A DNA stretch of 22,872 nt from Salinisphaera sp002433465 (GTDB lineage Bacteria; Pseudomonadota; Gammaproteobacteria; Nevskiales; Salinisphaeraceae): contig NZ_APNL01000031.1 of NCBI RefSeq assembly GCF_040361435.1, positions 1 to 22,872 on the forward strand, read 5' to 3'. This document shows, one piece after another, positions 6,777-15,086 of the stretch. The position numbers and the translations under genes were made by a program. The notes beneath the pieces are model-generated. The model worked only from the letters and a program-made list of their open reading frames with translations. It ran no database searches and was not told where the DNA came from. The first letter of the stretch is position 1. The number at the start of each line of letters is the position of its first letter.

Positions 6777-7331
6777 TTACTGGGGCACGACGGCGTAGCC
6801 GCGACTTTGAAAGATCACCAGATCGCTGAGCGCCGACAATGCAACATCGACCTCATTGTTGACCCATGACTGATCGAACGCATGCTTTGCGAGCGCCTGG
6901 CCACATACGTGCAGGGTGACGCCCGCCTTGCGTAGGGCGGCGATCAGCGCGGTGTTGGGGTTGGCCTGTCCGAACTGCTTCTCGTATTGGGCGTCATTCA
7001 AAATACTAGGGGTCGCTGGCCCGTGAACCACGACCACGAAGTCGAGTTTTTCAGTGGGCACGCCGGCCGATGCGAACACGTTCACGGCCCGTGCGACGTG
7101 TTCCAAGCCCGGGTTCAGCTGGTCGGGTCTTTTCGCTGCTCTGGTTACATCGAACACGGCTTTGTGCTCGGCCTCGACCGAGGGCTGGTTGGCTGCATGG
7201 GGGAGCGACTTGATGCCGCCATAGCCTTCGATGGCCGGGTAGTGCCAGTCGTCCCCTGCGGCCCAAGCGGGACCAACACTAGCCAATGCGACACTCAAAA
7301 TGATGAGAGTTGTACGAAACATTGGGGTCAT
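6777..7331 (-). CDS. Periplasmic DsrE-family protein
   Basis: This 184-residue protein has a clear Sec signal peptide (cleavage after AWA, about residue 24) and a DsrE/DsrF-like domain. Typical are the LDFVVVVHGPAT strand and loop near 96-107 and LHVCGQALA with Cys143. DsrE-family proteins carry sulfane sulfur on a conserved cysteine. An exported form would handle periplasmic persulfide or polysulfide sulfur, or act as a binding protein. ATG 7331 is preceded by AAGGAG with 6-base spacing. It follows dsbG by 246 bases, so it may have its own promoter or be the last gene of the long operon. It converges with dps, with only 18 bases between the stops. Confidence 0.85.
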   Translation of the reverse strand: MTPMFRTTLIILSVALASVGPAWAAGDDWHYPAIEGYGGIKSLPHAANQPSVEAEHKAVFDVTRAAKRPDQLNPGLEHVARAVNVFASAGVPTEKLDFVVVVHGPATPSILNDAQYEKQFGQANPNTALIAALRKAGVTLHVCGQALAKHAFDQSWVNNEVDVALSALSDLVIFQSRGYAVVPQ

Positions 7332-7577
7332 AACGAGCTCCTTTATGCATAACTGAATGGTTGAACACTGGGCTGGGCGCGCTCGACCCAGTGCCTCCCA
7401 AAGCTCTGGGTCAATGTCAGCCCGGCTGTGCCGGATATCGTTTTATACGGCCGACCCATGCGACTCCAAGCCGGGCAGTCTTCGTTCGAGCGTTAGGCGG
7501 CACTCGAGAATTTGAACAGCGGTGGGCTTAGCCGACGCGGTCGTAGATGACGACGATTGCCGTGCCGAAAGCCCTGA
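7332..7577. other. Intergenic stretch between dsbG and the DsrE gene with small hairpins
   Basis: Two inverted repeats are visible: arms 7385-7391/7406-7412 (GACCCAG/CTGGGTC) and 7422-7426/7430-7434 (CCGGC/GCCGG). Neither is followed by a convincing U tract on the minus strand. A perfect 12-base palindrome, CCCTGATCAGGG (7572-7583), spans the dsbG stop codon and is followed on the minus strand by CTTT, so weak attenuation is possible. No coding frame or CsoR-type repeat was found here. Confidence 0.4.
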
Positions 7578-8372
7578 TCAGGGTTTAGGTCCCAGAATCT
7601 TCTCTACGTCGTCGCCGCGTGGCATGCCCTGTTTGAGTCCGATATCCCCGTTGGTCTTGCGATAGAGAATCGTCGGCGTGGCGAAATAGCCCAAAGCCTC
7701 CATGAGGGTGTTGTTGTCCTGGACCTTGTCGCGAGCGGCGCCCGAAATATTTTCGGCGACTTCGATACCGCCGGCGGCGTAGTTGCGCTCCTGGCGTTCC
7801 AGTGCAGCCTCTGGATCATCAGCGCCGACGATCGTGGCGGCCTTCGGCACGCTGTCGGCTTTGAGAATACCGACCATGACGTGGCGGATCTGGACGTCAC
7901 CCGCTTCCACCCAGGGGCGTGCTGTCTGCCAGAACTGGTTGCAGTAAGGGCAGTTCGGATCGGTGATCTCGTAGACGATACGGGGCGCGTCGGCGTCACC
8001 GTCACGGACCCAAGTGGCGTCTTCCAACTGGTCCCAAGCCTTCTTGTTCTGCGGTCCCGACGATATACGCTCCAGAGGGTCGGCCGTCAGATTGTTGCCA
8101 TGTTCGTCGACTAGTGTGCCGAGTACTGCATGCTTACCGTCCTCCGTTACATAAATCGCCATGGGCCGGCCCTGGACGGTAGCGGCGTATCCGGTCAGCC
8201 CGCTTGGGGCATCGAAAGAGCCGAGAATATTCATTCCACGATCCTCCATCGCCGCCACGGGCGCCGGTGAATCGGATTCTTCTTCGGGGGCGGCCCATGC
8301 GACCAGCGCGTACATGCCGATGGCGGTAGCGGTGATCGTCAGGATTAGAGATAGTCGTGCAGTTCTGGTCAT
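7578..8372 (-). CDS. dsbG: DsbG-like periplasmic thiol:disulfide interchange protein
   Basis: This 264-residue exported protein has an N-terminal signal sequence (to about residue 28), a DsbC/DsbG-type dimerisation region and a thioredoxin fold. The active site is TDPNCPYC (Cys141, Cys144) and the cis-proline loop is FATPTILY. The CPYC form matches DsbG rather than DsbC (CGYC). DsbG keeps lone periplasmic cysteines reduced, including sulfenylated ones, and is recharged by DsbD. Its ATG overlaps the stop of the TlpA-like gene by 4 bases, and dsbD is the next gene upstream, so reductant supply and user are in one operon. In a sulfide setting it may repair over-oxidised or persulfidated periplasmic cysteines; that is inference. 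Confidence 0.9.
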   Translation of the reverse strand: MTRTARLSLILTITATAIGMYALVAWAAPEEESDSPAPVAAMEDRGMNILGSFDAPSGLTGYAATVQGRPMAIYVTEDGKHAVLGTLVDEHGNNLTADPLERISSGPQNKKAWDQLEDATWVRDGDADAPRIVYEITDPNCPYCNQFWQTARPWVEAGDVQIRHVMVGILKADSVPKAATIVGADDPEAALERQERNYAAGGIEVAENISGAARDKVQDNNTLMEALGYFATPTILYRKTNGDIGLKQGMPRGDDVEKILGPKP

Positions 8373-9226
8373 GGTTGTTCCTCATTATTGTGAGAAGAAG
8401 CAGTGGGCGCCGTGTCGAAACGTTCGAGAGCGGCGGTGAGAGTCGCGCGCGACAGCTGGCCCAGATGGCTGTCGACCAAACGCCCGTCGCCGTCGTAGAA
8501 CAGTGTCGTAGGCAATGCGGCTGAGCCGGCCTGCTTGGCCAGATGCCCGCCCGAATCGCGCAGCACGTGTTCGATGTGTAGATCCTGGCTGTCCAGGAAA
8601 CTCTGGATGGTGGGCGTTGCCTCGGCTTGGTTCGCGAACACGAACAGCACATCATCGCGCTCGTTCTGGGCGGCCTCGAGAACGGGCATCTCCGCACGGC
8701 AGGGCGGACACCAGGTCGCCCATAGATTGACCACCATCGGCCGGCTCTCGGCTTCGGCCTGTAGCGTAGCGAGATCGGTGGCGCGGCCATCCAGCGTCTG
8801 CAGCCGTGCCTCGGGCAGGCTCGCCGCCTGCTGTTCGATCAGGGTGAGCGCGCCGCCGGTCAGCCCCCAGGCGAGGCCGCCGGCGACCAGTGCGGCGGCC
8901 AGCGGTGCGCGCAGCAGCGGCCGGCGCCAGACCACGAAGCTTGCGTAAGCGGCCATGCCCAGCAGCCCGCCGATCGCATCGAAACCGCCGTCACGAATGT
9001 CGAAAATGCCCAGCGGCGCCGGGCGGTATTCGCCGAAATAGCGGATCACGAACACCAGCCGGGCCGCCACCGCGCCGGCCAGCGCCAGGTTGAACAGCGT
9101 GTCGGTGATCGGCACTTCACGCCGGCGCGCGGCAACCTTGCCGGCTATCAACGCCGTAATCAGCGCGAAAAGCATCAGGGCATGGGCGACCGAGATCGCC
9201 AGCGGGCCGAGGTTGAAGGACAGCAT
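8369..9226 (-). CDS. Membrane-anchored TlpA-like thioredoxin with LGT-like N-terminal domain
   Basis: This 285-residue protein has two parts. Residues 1-130 hold about four hydrophobic segments resembling the prolipoprotein diacylglyceryl transferase fold (including ARLVFVIRYFGEY and GGFDAIGGLLG). Residues 138-275 are a TlpA/ResA-type thioredoxin with WCPPC (Cys173, Cys176) and a cis-proline motif ALPTTLFY. Such fusions are known; the membrane part probably serves as anchor or electron conduit, as the catalytic LGT residues are not all evident. The thioredoxin domain would face the periplasm and reduce cytochrome c apoprotein or copper-site cysteines. The start ATG overlaps the dsbD stop by one base (TGATG) and the stop overlaps dsbG by 4 bases, which indicates tight coupling. 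Confidence 0.85.
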   Translation of the reverse strand: MLSFNLGPLAISVAHALMLFALITALIAGKVAARRREVPITDTLFNLALAGAVAARLVFVIRYFGEYRPAPLGIFDIRDGGFDAIGGLLGMAAYASFVVWRRPLLRAPLAAALVAGGLAWGLTGGALTLIEQQAASLPEARLQTLDGRATDLATLQAEAESRPMVVNLWATWCPPCRAEMPVLEAAQNERDDVLFVFANQAEATPTIQSFLDSQDLHIEHVLRDSGGHLAKQAGSAALPTTLFYDGDGRLVDSHLGQLSRATLTAALERFDTAPTASSHNNEEQP

Positions 9227-11091
9227 CAGGAATTCTCCAAGTCGTCACGTGCGCGCTCGAGGTGATCGAGGAAGGCCTCGGCGTCCAGCTCGCCGACGAT
9301 GCGCGCGCTGCGGGCCTCTTCGCCGTCCGGGCCGATCAGCAGCAGGGTGGGTGGGCCGACGACGCCGTAGTGGCCCATCAGCGCGCGGTCGGCGGCGTCG
9401 TTGTCGGTCACGTCCGGGCGCAGCAGCTGCACGTCGTCCAGTGCCGCCTGTACGCGGGCGTCGCCGAAGACTTCGGATTCGATCACCTTGCACGAGATAC
9501 ACCAGTCGGCGTAGAAATCCACGACCGTCCAGCGGCCGTTTTCGCCGGCCTTGGCCACTTGCGCATCAAGAGCGTCGAGATCGGACACGGGCTCAAAACG
9601 GGCCATGAAGTCGTCTGTCTGCGCACCGGCTTCGCCGCCCGCGTCGGTCGTGTTCGCGGGCGCGCCGGCAAAGGCCAGCGGCCGCATCGGATCGCTGGCG
9701 CCACCGGCGGCGCCGATCACCAGCAGCGCGCCCCAGAGGCCGATCAGAAGGCCGGCTACGCGCGCGATCATCGCTAGCGGTAGCGTCGCCTGGGCGGCGC
9801 GCAGCGCGACCTGATAGAGCGTGGTGCCGATGGCGAGCAGCCACGCGCCCCACAGTCCGAGCATCCAGGGGGCGGGCGTCACGCGGGCGACGAACCACAG
9901 CGCCATGCCCAGCAGGACGAAACCGAACACCGCCTTCACGCCGTTCATCCACGGCCCCGGGCGTGGCAGGAATCGGGCCCCGAGGCTGCCGGCGAGGACC
10001 AGCGGCGCGCCCATGCCCAGGCCGAGCGCGAACAGCGCGCTGCCGCCGATTAGCACGTCGCCGGATTCGGCGATGAACAGCAGCGCCCCGGCCAGCGGCG
10101 CGGTCATACACGGGCCGACGATCAGCGCCGATAGTGCGCCCATGACCGCCGCGCCGCCGAGGCTTCCGCCGCGCTGGGCGCTGCTGGCGCGATCCAGCCG
10201 GTTACGCAGGGCCGCCGGCAGCTGCAACTCGTAGACGCCGAACATCGCCAGCGCGAGTGCCACAAACACGAGCGCGAATGCGCCCAGCACCCAGGGGGTC
10301 TGAAGTGCGGCCTGCAAGTTGGCGCCGGCCAGCGCCGCGGCGACGCCGAGTAGGGCATAGGTCAACGCCATCGGCAGCACATAGGCCAGCGACAGCGTCA
10401 GGCCGCGCCGGCCGCGCGCGCCGCTGCCCACGATCAAACTGGTCAGGATTGGAACCATGGGCAGTACGCAGGGTGTGAATACCAGCAGCAGCCCGAGCCC
10501 GAAGAACACCAGTAGCACCCAGGCCGTGTTGCTGTCTGACAGCTGCGCGGCCAACGACTGGTCCTCGCCGAGGGCGTCGGATTTCCCAGCTTTGGCTTGC
10601 GTCGTCGTAGTGCCGGCGCCTTCGTCGTTCGAGTCCACGGGGGCGGCCGTGCCGCCGCCCAAGTTGTAGTCGGCCAGATCCAGCGTTGCGCGCTGCGGTG
10701 GATAGCATAGGCCGGCCTCCGCACAGCCCTGCCAGGTCAATTCGACGGTTTCAGCGTTACCGGGGTCGACGCGGACCGCGACCGAGTCGTGATATACCTC
10801 GGATTTGCCGAAGAATTCGTCCTCGATGGGCTGGCCGTGCGGCATCTCGACGGCGGCCACAGGTGCCGGTTTGCCGGCAAAATCGAATTGATGCCGATAC
10901 AAATAGTAGCCGTCAGCGATCGTCCAGCTTACGGTCAGCGTGTCGTCCGCGTTGACCGAGACGTCATAAGTAAAGGCCTCGCCCACGGAAAGGAAATCGT
11001 TTGACGAAGCCGTACCGGCGGCCAGCGCACTGGGACCGCACAACAAAATCAAGACCACAATGGCCAGCCGACGATACGGGAAAAGAGTCAT
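9226..11091 (-). CDS. dsbD: DsbD: membrane thiol:disulfide interchange protein
   Basis: DsbD moves reducing power from cytoplasmic thioredoxin to periplasmic partners. All three domains are present in 621 residues. A signal peptide and N-terminal immunoglobulin-like domain carry Cys123 and Cys129 (WQGCAEAGLCYPP). The central domain of about eight transmembrane segments has Cys208 (FTPCVLPMVPI) and Cys328 (GPCMTAPLAG). The C-terminal thioredoxin domain has WCISC (Cys531, Cys534). All six catalytic cysteines are intact. The ATG follows AGGAG by about 8 bases, 56 bases after the heme O synthase gene. Its likely clients are DsbG and the TlpA-like protein encoded next, and apocytochromes of the thiosulfate operon. 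Confidence 0.96.
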   Translation of the reverse strand: MTLFPYRRLAIVVLILLCGPSALAAGTASSNDFLSVGEAFTYDVSVNADDTLTVSWTIADGYYLYRHQFDFAGKPAPVAAVEMPHGQPIEDEFFGKSEVYHDSVAVRVDPGNAETVELTWQGCAEAGLCYPPQRATLDLADYNLGGGTAAPVDSNDEGAGTTTTQAKAGKSDALGEDQSLAAQLSDSNTAWVLLVFFGLGLLLVFTPCVLPMVPILTSLIVGSGARGRRGLTLSLAYVLPMALTYALLGVAAALAGANLQAALQTPWVLGAFALVFVALALAMFGVYELQLPAALRNRLDRASSAQRGGSLGGAAVMGALSALIVGPCMTAPLAGALLFIAESGDVLIGGSALFALGLGMGAPLVLAGSLGARFLPRPGPWMNGVKAVFGFVLLGMALWFVARVTPAPWMLGLWGAWLLAIGTTLYQVALRAAQATLPLAMIARVAGLLIGLWGALLVIGAAGGASDPMRPLAFAGAPANTTDAGGEAGAQTDDFMARFEPVSDLDALDAQVAKAGENGRWTVVDFYADWCISCKVIESEVFGDARVQAALDDVQLLRPDVTDNDAADRALMGHYGVVGPPTLLLIGPDGEEARSARIVGELDAEAFLDHLERARDDLENS

Positions 11092-11147
11092 CTAACGCGC
11101 TCCTGTCTGCACTGATGCACAAGATAAGGACCGCGGTTAAGTCAGGA

Positions 11148-12041
11148 TTAAAAAGCTTCTCGCATCAGCAACGGCGCTAGGTGATGATCCACCAGCAACG
11201 CCGTGAACAGTGCCATCAGGTAGAAGATCGAATAGCCGAAGGTGCGCATCGCCAGCCCCGGCTTCGGCGCGTATTTCAGCCGGATAGCGTAGATCAGGAA
11301 CCAGCCGGACAGGCCGATCGCGCTGATCAGATACAACGGTCCGCTCATGCCGGTCGCGAACGGCAGCAGCGACACGATGAACAGCAGCACCGTATAGAGC
11401 AGCACCTGGGTACGGGTGTACTCGAGCCCGTGCGTAACCGGCAACATCGGAATATCGACCTCCGCATATTCGCGATGGCGCTCGATCGCTAGCGCCCAGA
11501 AATGCGGTGGCGTCCAGATGAAGATGATCAGGAACAGGATCAACGCGTGCACGTCGACTGTTCCGGTGACGGCGACCCATCCGAGCACCGGCGGAGCCGC
11601 CCCTGCCGCACCGCCAATGACGATGTTCTGTGGCGTCGCACGCTTGAGATAGACGGTATAGACGCCGGCATAGCCGACCAGCGTGACCAGCGTTAGCCAG
11701 GCGGTCAGTGGGTTGACCAGCCAGAGCAGGATCGCCATGCCGATCAGCCCGATGGCGGCGGCAAAACGCGCCGACTGCACCATGTCCAGATGGCCAGTGA
11801 CCAACGGGCGCTTGCGGGTACGCGCCATGCGCTGATCGGCCTTGCGATCGAGCATCTGGTTAACCGCGGCGGCGGAAGCTGCCATCAGCCCGATGCCGAG
11901 CGTGCCGAAAAGAAGTGCATCGATCGGCACCATACCGGGCGTGGCCAGAAACATGCCCACCATCGCGGTGAACACGATCAGAAGCACCACGCGCGGCTTG
12001 CACAGCTCGTAGTAATCAGTAAGACGCGTAGGCATGCGCAT
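11148..12041 (-). CDS. ctaB: Protoheme IX farnesyltransferase (heme O synthase)
   Basis: This inner-membrane UbiA-family prenyltransferase adds a farnesyl group to heme b to make heme O, the precursor of heme A in heme-copper oxidases. The first Asp-rich motif is in NQMLDRKADQRMARTRKRP, followed by YTVYLKRATPQNIVIGG and WTPPHFWALAI, all family hallmarks. About nine transmembrane segments fit. I start at the ATG at 12041 (MRMPTRLTDYYELCKPR), giving the usual 297 residues. The frame extends upstream but overlaps ctaD, and no strong ribosome-binding site marks any start, so the start could shift by two codons. It lies 31 bases after ctaD and presumably supplies its heme. Confidence 0.95.
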   Translation of the reverse strand: MRMPTRLTDYYELCKPRVVLLIVFTAMVGMFLATPGMVPIDALLFGTLGIGLMAASAAAVNQMLDRKADQRMARTRKRPLVTGHLDMVQSARFAAAIGLIGMAILLWLVNPLTAWLTLVTLVGYAGVYTVYLKRATPQNIVIGGAAGAAPPVLGWVAVTGTVDVHALILFLIIFIWTPPHFWALAIERHREYAEVDIPMLPVTHGLEYTRTQVLLYTVLLFIVSLLPFATGMSGPLYLISAIGLSGWFLIYAIRLKYAPKPGLAMRTFGYSIFYLMALFTALLVDHHLAPLLMREAF

Positions 12042-12072
12042 TATTGAATCGATGCGCACGAAGAATAGCGCG

Positions 12073-13710
12073 CTACGCCAGCTCGCGCGGGTCGATCTTC
12101 GGCGGCTGCTCGAAGGTGTGGTACGGCGCGGGCGATGCCACTGTCCATTCCAAACCTCGTGCGCCTTCCCATACACGTCCGGTCGCCTTCTTCCCGGCAC
12201 CGCGCATGCACATGATCATGTTGTAGATGAACACGAACTGCCCGAGGAAGAACAGCAGTGCGCCCAGCGACGAGATCATGTTGAAATCGGTGAACTGCAC
12301 CGCGTAATCCGGGATACGACGCGGCATGCCGGCCAGACCCAGGAAGTGCTGCGGGAAGAACAGTACGTTGATCCAGACCGCACTCCACCAGAAATGGAAC
12401 TGGCCGAGCTTCTCGTTGTACATCACGCCGGTCCACTTCGGAATCCAGTAGTAGATGGCTGCGATGATCGAGAAGATCGCGCCCGGCACCAGCACATAGT
12501 GGAAGTGCGCGACCACGAAGTAGGAATCGTGATACTGGAAGTCGACCGGGGTGAGCGCCAGCATCAGGCCCGAAAAGCCACCGATGGTGAACAGCACTAC
12601 GAAACCGAGCGCGAACAGCATCGGCGTCTCGAAGGTCATCGAGCCACGCCACATGGTTGCAACCCAGTTGAACACCTTCACGCCTGTCGGCACGGCGATG
12701 AGCATGGTCGCGAACATGAAGAACAACTCGGCGGAGACCGGCATGCCCACGGTAAACATGTGATGCGCCCACACGATGAAGCTAAGGAACGCAATCGAGG
12801 CCACGGCGTAGACCATCGAGTCATGCCCGAACAGCGCCTTGCGGGCGAACGTCGGGATGATGGTCGACACGATGCCGAAGGCCGGCAAAATCATGATGTA
12901 GACCTCCGGATGCCCGAAAAACCAGAAGATGTGCTGGAACAGGACCGGGTCGCCACCACCCGCGGCATCGAAGAAGGTCGTGCCGAAGAAGTGGTCGGTC
13001 AGCAGCATGGTCACTGCACCGGCAAGCACGGGCATGACCGCGATCAGCAGATAGGCCGTAATCAGCCAGGTCCACACGAACAGCGGCATCTTGAGCAGCG
13101 GCATGTCCGGGGCGCGCATGTTCAGGATCGTGACCACGATGTTGATCGCGCCCGTGATCGACGAGATGCCGGCCAGATGGATGGCAAACACCATCAGCGG
13201 CAGCGCGTTACCGGTCTGCATGACCAGCGGCGGATACATGGTCCAGCCCGAAGCCGGCGCACCACCGGAAACGAACAGCGTGCCCAGCAGCATCGAGAAC
13301 GCGAACGGCAGGATCCAGAAACCCCAGTTGTTCACGCGCGGCAGCGCAAGATCGGAACAACCGATCATCATCGGCACCATCCAGTTCGCAAGCCCCACGA
13401 ACGCCGGCATGACGCCGCCAAAGATCATCACCAGCGCGTGCAGCGTGATCATCTCGTTATAGAAGCCGGGATCGACAAACTGGATGCCCGGCGCGAACAG
13501 CTCGGCTCGGATTATCAGCGACATCACGCCGCCGATGAACAGCATGGTCAGCGAAAAGATCAGGTACAGCGTGCCCAGATCCTTATGGTTCGTGGTGCCG
13601 ATCCAGCGTTTCATCCACGGCCATACGCCATCGGCCAGCGTCACCGGCCCGTGGTGGTGATCGTCATGACCGTGGTGGTCGTGGGTATCGGTCGGATTGA
13701 CAGTACTCAT
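12073..13710 (-). CDS. ctaD: Cytochrome c oxidase (heme-copper, A-type) subunit I
   Basis: This 545-residue catalytic subunit of an aa3-type oxidase reduces oxygen and pumps protons. Heme a ligands His91 and His404, heme a3 ligand His402, and copper B ligands His267, His316 and His317 are all present. So are the cross-linked Tyr271 (GHPEVY), K-channel Lys345 and D-channel Asp120 with Glu269. The N-terminus is unusually His-rich (residues 10-20 hold seven His). The ATG at 13710 follows GGAGAG by 6 bases and replaces a GTG one codon earlier. No subunit II, III or Cox11-type assembly gene lies in the window, so it must borrow partners encoded elsewhere or replace a chromosomal subunit I. It is the second gene after an operator-controlled promoter. 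Confidence 0.96.
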   Translation of the reverse strand: MSTVNPTDTHDHHGHDDHHHGPVTLADGVWPWMKRWIGTTNHKDLGTLYLIFSLTMLFIGGVMSLIIRAELFAPGIQFVDPGFYNEMITLHALVMIFGGVMPAFVGLANWMVPMMIGCSDLALPRVNNWGFWILPFAFSMLLGTLFVSGGAPASGWTMYPPLVMQTGNALPLMVFAIHLAGISSITGAINIVVTILNMRAPDMPLLKMPLFVWTWLITAYLLIAVMPVLAGAVTMLLTDHFFGTTFFDAAGGGDPVLFQHIFWFFGHPEVYIMILPAFGIVSTIIPTFARKALFGHDSMVYAVASIAFLSFIVWAHHMFTVGMPVSAELFFMFATMLIAVPTGVKVFNWVATMWRGSMTFETPMLFALGFVVLFTIGGFSGLMLALTPVDFQYHDSYFVVAHFHYVLVPGAIFSIIAAIYYWIPKWTGVMYNEKLGQFHFWWSAVWINVLFFPQHFLGLAGMPRRIPDYAVQFTDFNMISSLGALLFFLGQFVFIYNMIMCMRGAGKKATGRVWEGARGLEWTVASPAPYHTFEQPPKIDPRELA

Positions 13711-13758
13711 CACAAACTCTCCAATTCGTAGCGCCCGACTTAGCTCGTTACTCCGTGA

Positions 13759-14244
13759 CTAAGATTCGATCGAGCGAGCGGTAACCCACTCCTTTAGCCG
13801 TTCGGCCACCTCAGCCCGTTCCTCTTCAGTCAGGAGGGCCCCGATCTCGCAGCCGTGCCCGTGGCGTGTTACGAGAAGGCGCGACCGGCCATTTCGATGA
13901 ACACTGCTGGAAAGCCGAACTTGTGTGAGTAGACGCGGAAATTCCCATTGGCGCTCGGGCTTAGCAGTACCCGCGACGATCTCAATACGTTCGTCGGTGA
14001 TCGACACGATTTCCCGGTAGCTGTTCGCTTTAACGCTCGCATAGAGAGCGGTGCCGAGGGCCGCCATCTCAAGGCCGGCGAAGGGCAGAACTGGCCAGAG
14101 CCCTAACGTCATAAAAAACAGAGCGACAGAGAAAGAAACGCCGCACATGGCTAAGAAGCACCACTGTGCCTGTGCTCTCGTCAGCGATGCATTCGGGGCG
14201 ATGACGAGACGACGGGTGGGCGTGTTGGATATTGCGTCGACCAT
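13759..14244 (-). CDS. DUF2244 membrane protein, first gene of the ctaD operon
   Basis: This 161-residue protein has two hydrophobic segments (about 27-48 and 50-70) near the N-terminus and a soluble C-terminal half. The start RRLVIAPNASLTRAQA and the end pattern GCEIGALLTEEERAEVAERLKEW match the DUF2244 family, whose members often sit among cytochrome oxidase genes. No reaction is known; a role in oxidase assembly is a guess from context. I begin at ATG 14244 (MVDAISNTP), since the longer open frame runs through the promoter and operator. It lies 48 bases before ctaD. Its promoter carries a CsoR-type inverted repeat, making it the gateway gene of the 14244-to-7578 operon. Confidence 0.82.
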   Translation of the reverse strand: MVDAISNTPTRRLVIAPNASLTRAQAQWCFLAMCGVSFSVALFFMTLGLWPVLPFAGLEMAALGTALYASVKANSYREIVSITDERIEIVAGTAKPERQWEFPRLLTQVRLSSSVHRNGRSRLLVTRHGHGCEIGALLTEEERAEVAERLKEWVTARSIES

Positions 14245-14283
14245 AGCGATCTGGCTTCTATGGCAATATGGCTCGTGTTCAAT

Positions 14284-14312
14284 AACATATACCCGTACGG
14301 GGATATAAACAA
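14284..14312 (-). promoter_or_regulatory. Predicted promoter of the DUF2244-ctaD-ctaB-dsbD operon
   Basis: On the minus strand TTGTTT (-35), a 17-base spacer and TATGTT (-10, at 14284-14289) precede the DUF2244 gene. The inverted repeat at 14288-14307 fills the spacer and overlaps the -10 box, as at the cioA and dioxygenase promoters. Confidence 0.5.
14288..14307. promoter_or_regulatory. CsoR/CstR-type operator upstream of the DUF2244-ctaD operon
   Basis: TATACCCGTACGGGGATATA contains a TATACC left arm, a CGTACG centre and an imperfect right arm (GGGATA in place of GGTATA). It is the third copy of the motif, more than 11 kb from the CsoR-family gene. It lies between the divergent DUF2244 and response-regulator genes and might influence both. 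Confidence 0.65.
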
Positions 14313-14399
14313 TGGTCATGCAGGCAAACCTTTGCCCGCGGTTAATCCTCACTTCATCGGCTTCGGGATCATCCCAAGTACGCAAGAAAGAACTACTGA

Positions 14400-15086
14400 A
14401 TGCATATACTTCTAATCGAAGACGATGCGCTAGTCGGGGCCGGTATTCGTTCTGCGCTCGAAACCGTTGGGTACACGGTCGATTGGGCGACAAGTGGGGA
14501 AGAGGCGCGGTTAGCTTTGAGTGCGGTGGCGAGCGATATCGCCATACTCGATCTCGGTTTACCGGATATGGACGGCGTCGCGTTATTAAGGGATTGGCGC
14601 AAGCGCGGTGTCGCGCTCCCAGTGCTAGTCCTGACAGCGCGTGATGGTCTGGCGGATCGTGTAACCGGGCTGCAAGCGGGTGCAGATGATTATTTACTGA
14701 AGCCCTTCGATCTCGATGAACTTATCGCGAGAGTACAGGCACTGCTAAGGCGGGCAGGGGGCCACGCCGGACCGATTGTCGAGCATGGTCCAATCACCCT
14801 CGATCCCACGACGCAAACAGTGTATTGCGAGGAGCGGGAGGTTGAACTCACCCGCCGCGAATATGCGCTCCTGTCCAAGCTTCTGCATGCCCGGCGATCA
14901 ATTCTTACCGCTGAGCAACTTAAGGATGCCCTCTACGGTATTGAGGCCGAGGTCGAAAGTAATGCGATCAACGTCCATATCTATCATCTGCGGCAAAAGC
15001 TAGGCGCTGGCCTCGTGCGCACGGTGCGGGGCTTGGGTTATCGGTTGGGTAACGCTTCGGACATCGGTAAGCGGAGCAGGCCTTGA
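14400..15086 (+). CDS. OmpR/QseB-type response regulator
   Basis: This 228-residue two-domain regulator has a receiver domain (1-115) with acidic residues Glu7, Asp8 and Asp9, phospho-acceptor Asp51 (AILDLGLPDMDG), Thr79 and Lys101 (LLKPFD). A winged-helix DNA-binding domain follows (about 128-222: LTRREYALLSKLL, then VRTVRGLGYRLG). It is closest in style to the QseB/PmrA/TctD group. The ribosome-binding site is weak (AGAAAG). The sensor kinase gene starts inside its last codon (TTGA overlap of 4 bases), so the pair is coupled. The signal is unknown, and its targets may lie inside the island, for example the lipoprotein downstream. Confidence 0.94.
   Translation: MHILLIEDDALVGAGIRSALETVGYTVDWATSGEEARLALSAVASDIAILDLGLPDMDGVALLRDWRKRGVALPVLVLTARDGLADRVTGLQAGADDYLLKPFDLDELIARVQALLRRAGGHAGPIVEHGPITLDPTTQTVYCEEREVELTRREYALLSKLLHARRSILTAEQLKDALYGIEAEVESNAINVHIYHLRQKLGAGLVRTVRGLGYRLGNASDIGKRSRP

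Noticed and set aside
7385..7434. Two hairpins between dsbG and the DsrE gene as a terminator
   Set aside because: Stems are short (7 and 5 pairs) and no U run follows on the minus strand, so they are listed only within the intergenic entry.
12034..13731. Very long frame on the plus strand opposite ctaD
   Set aside because: It lies fully antisense to a clearly conserved oxidase gene and its translation is a His/Arg/Gln-rich low-complexity string. It is a GC-bias artefact, as is the similar frame opposite cioA.
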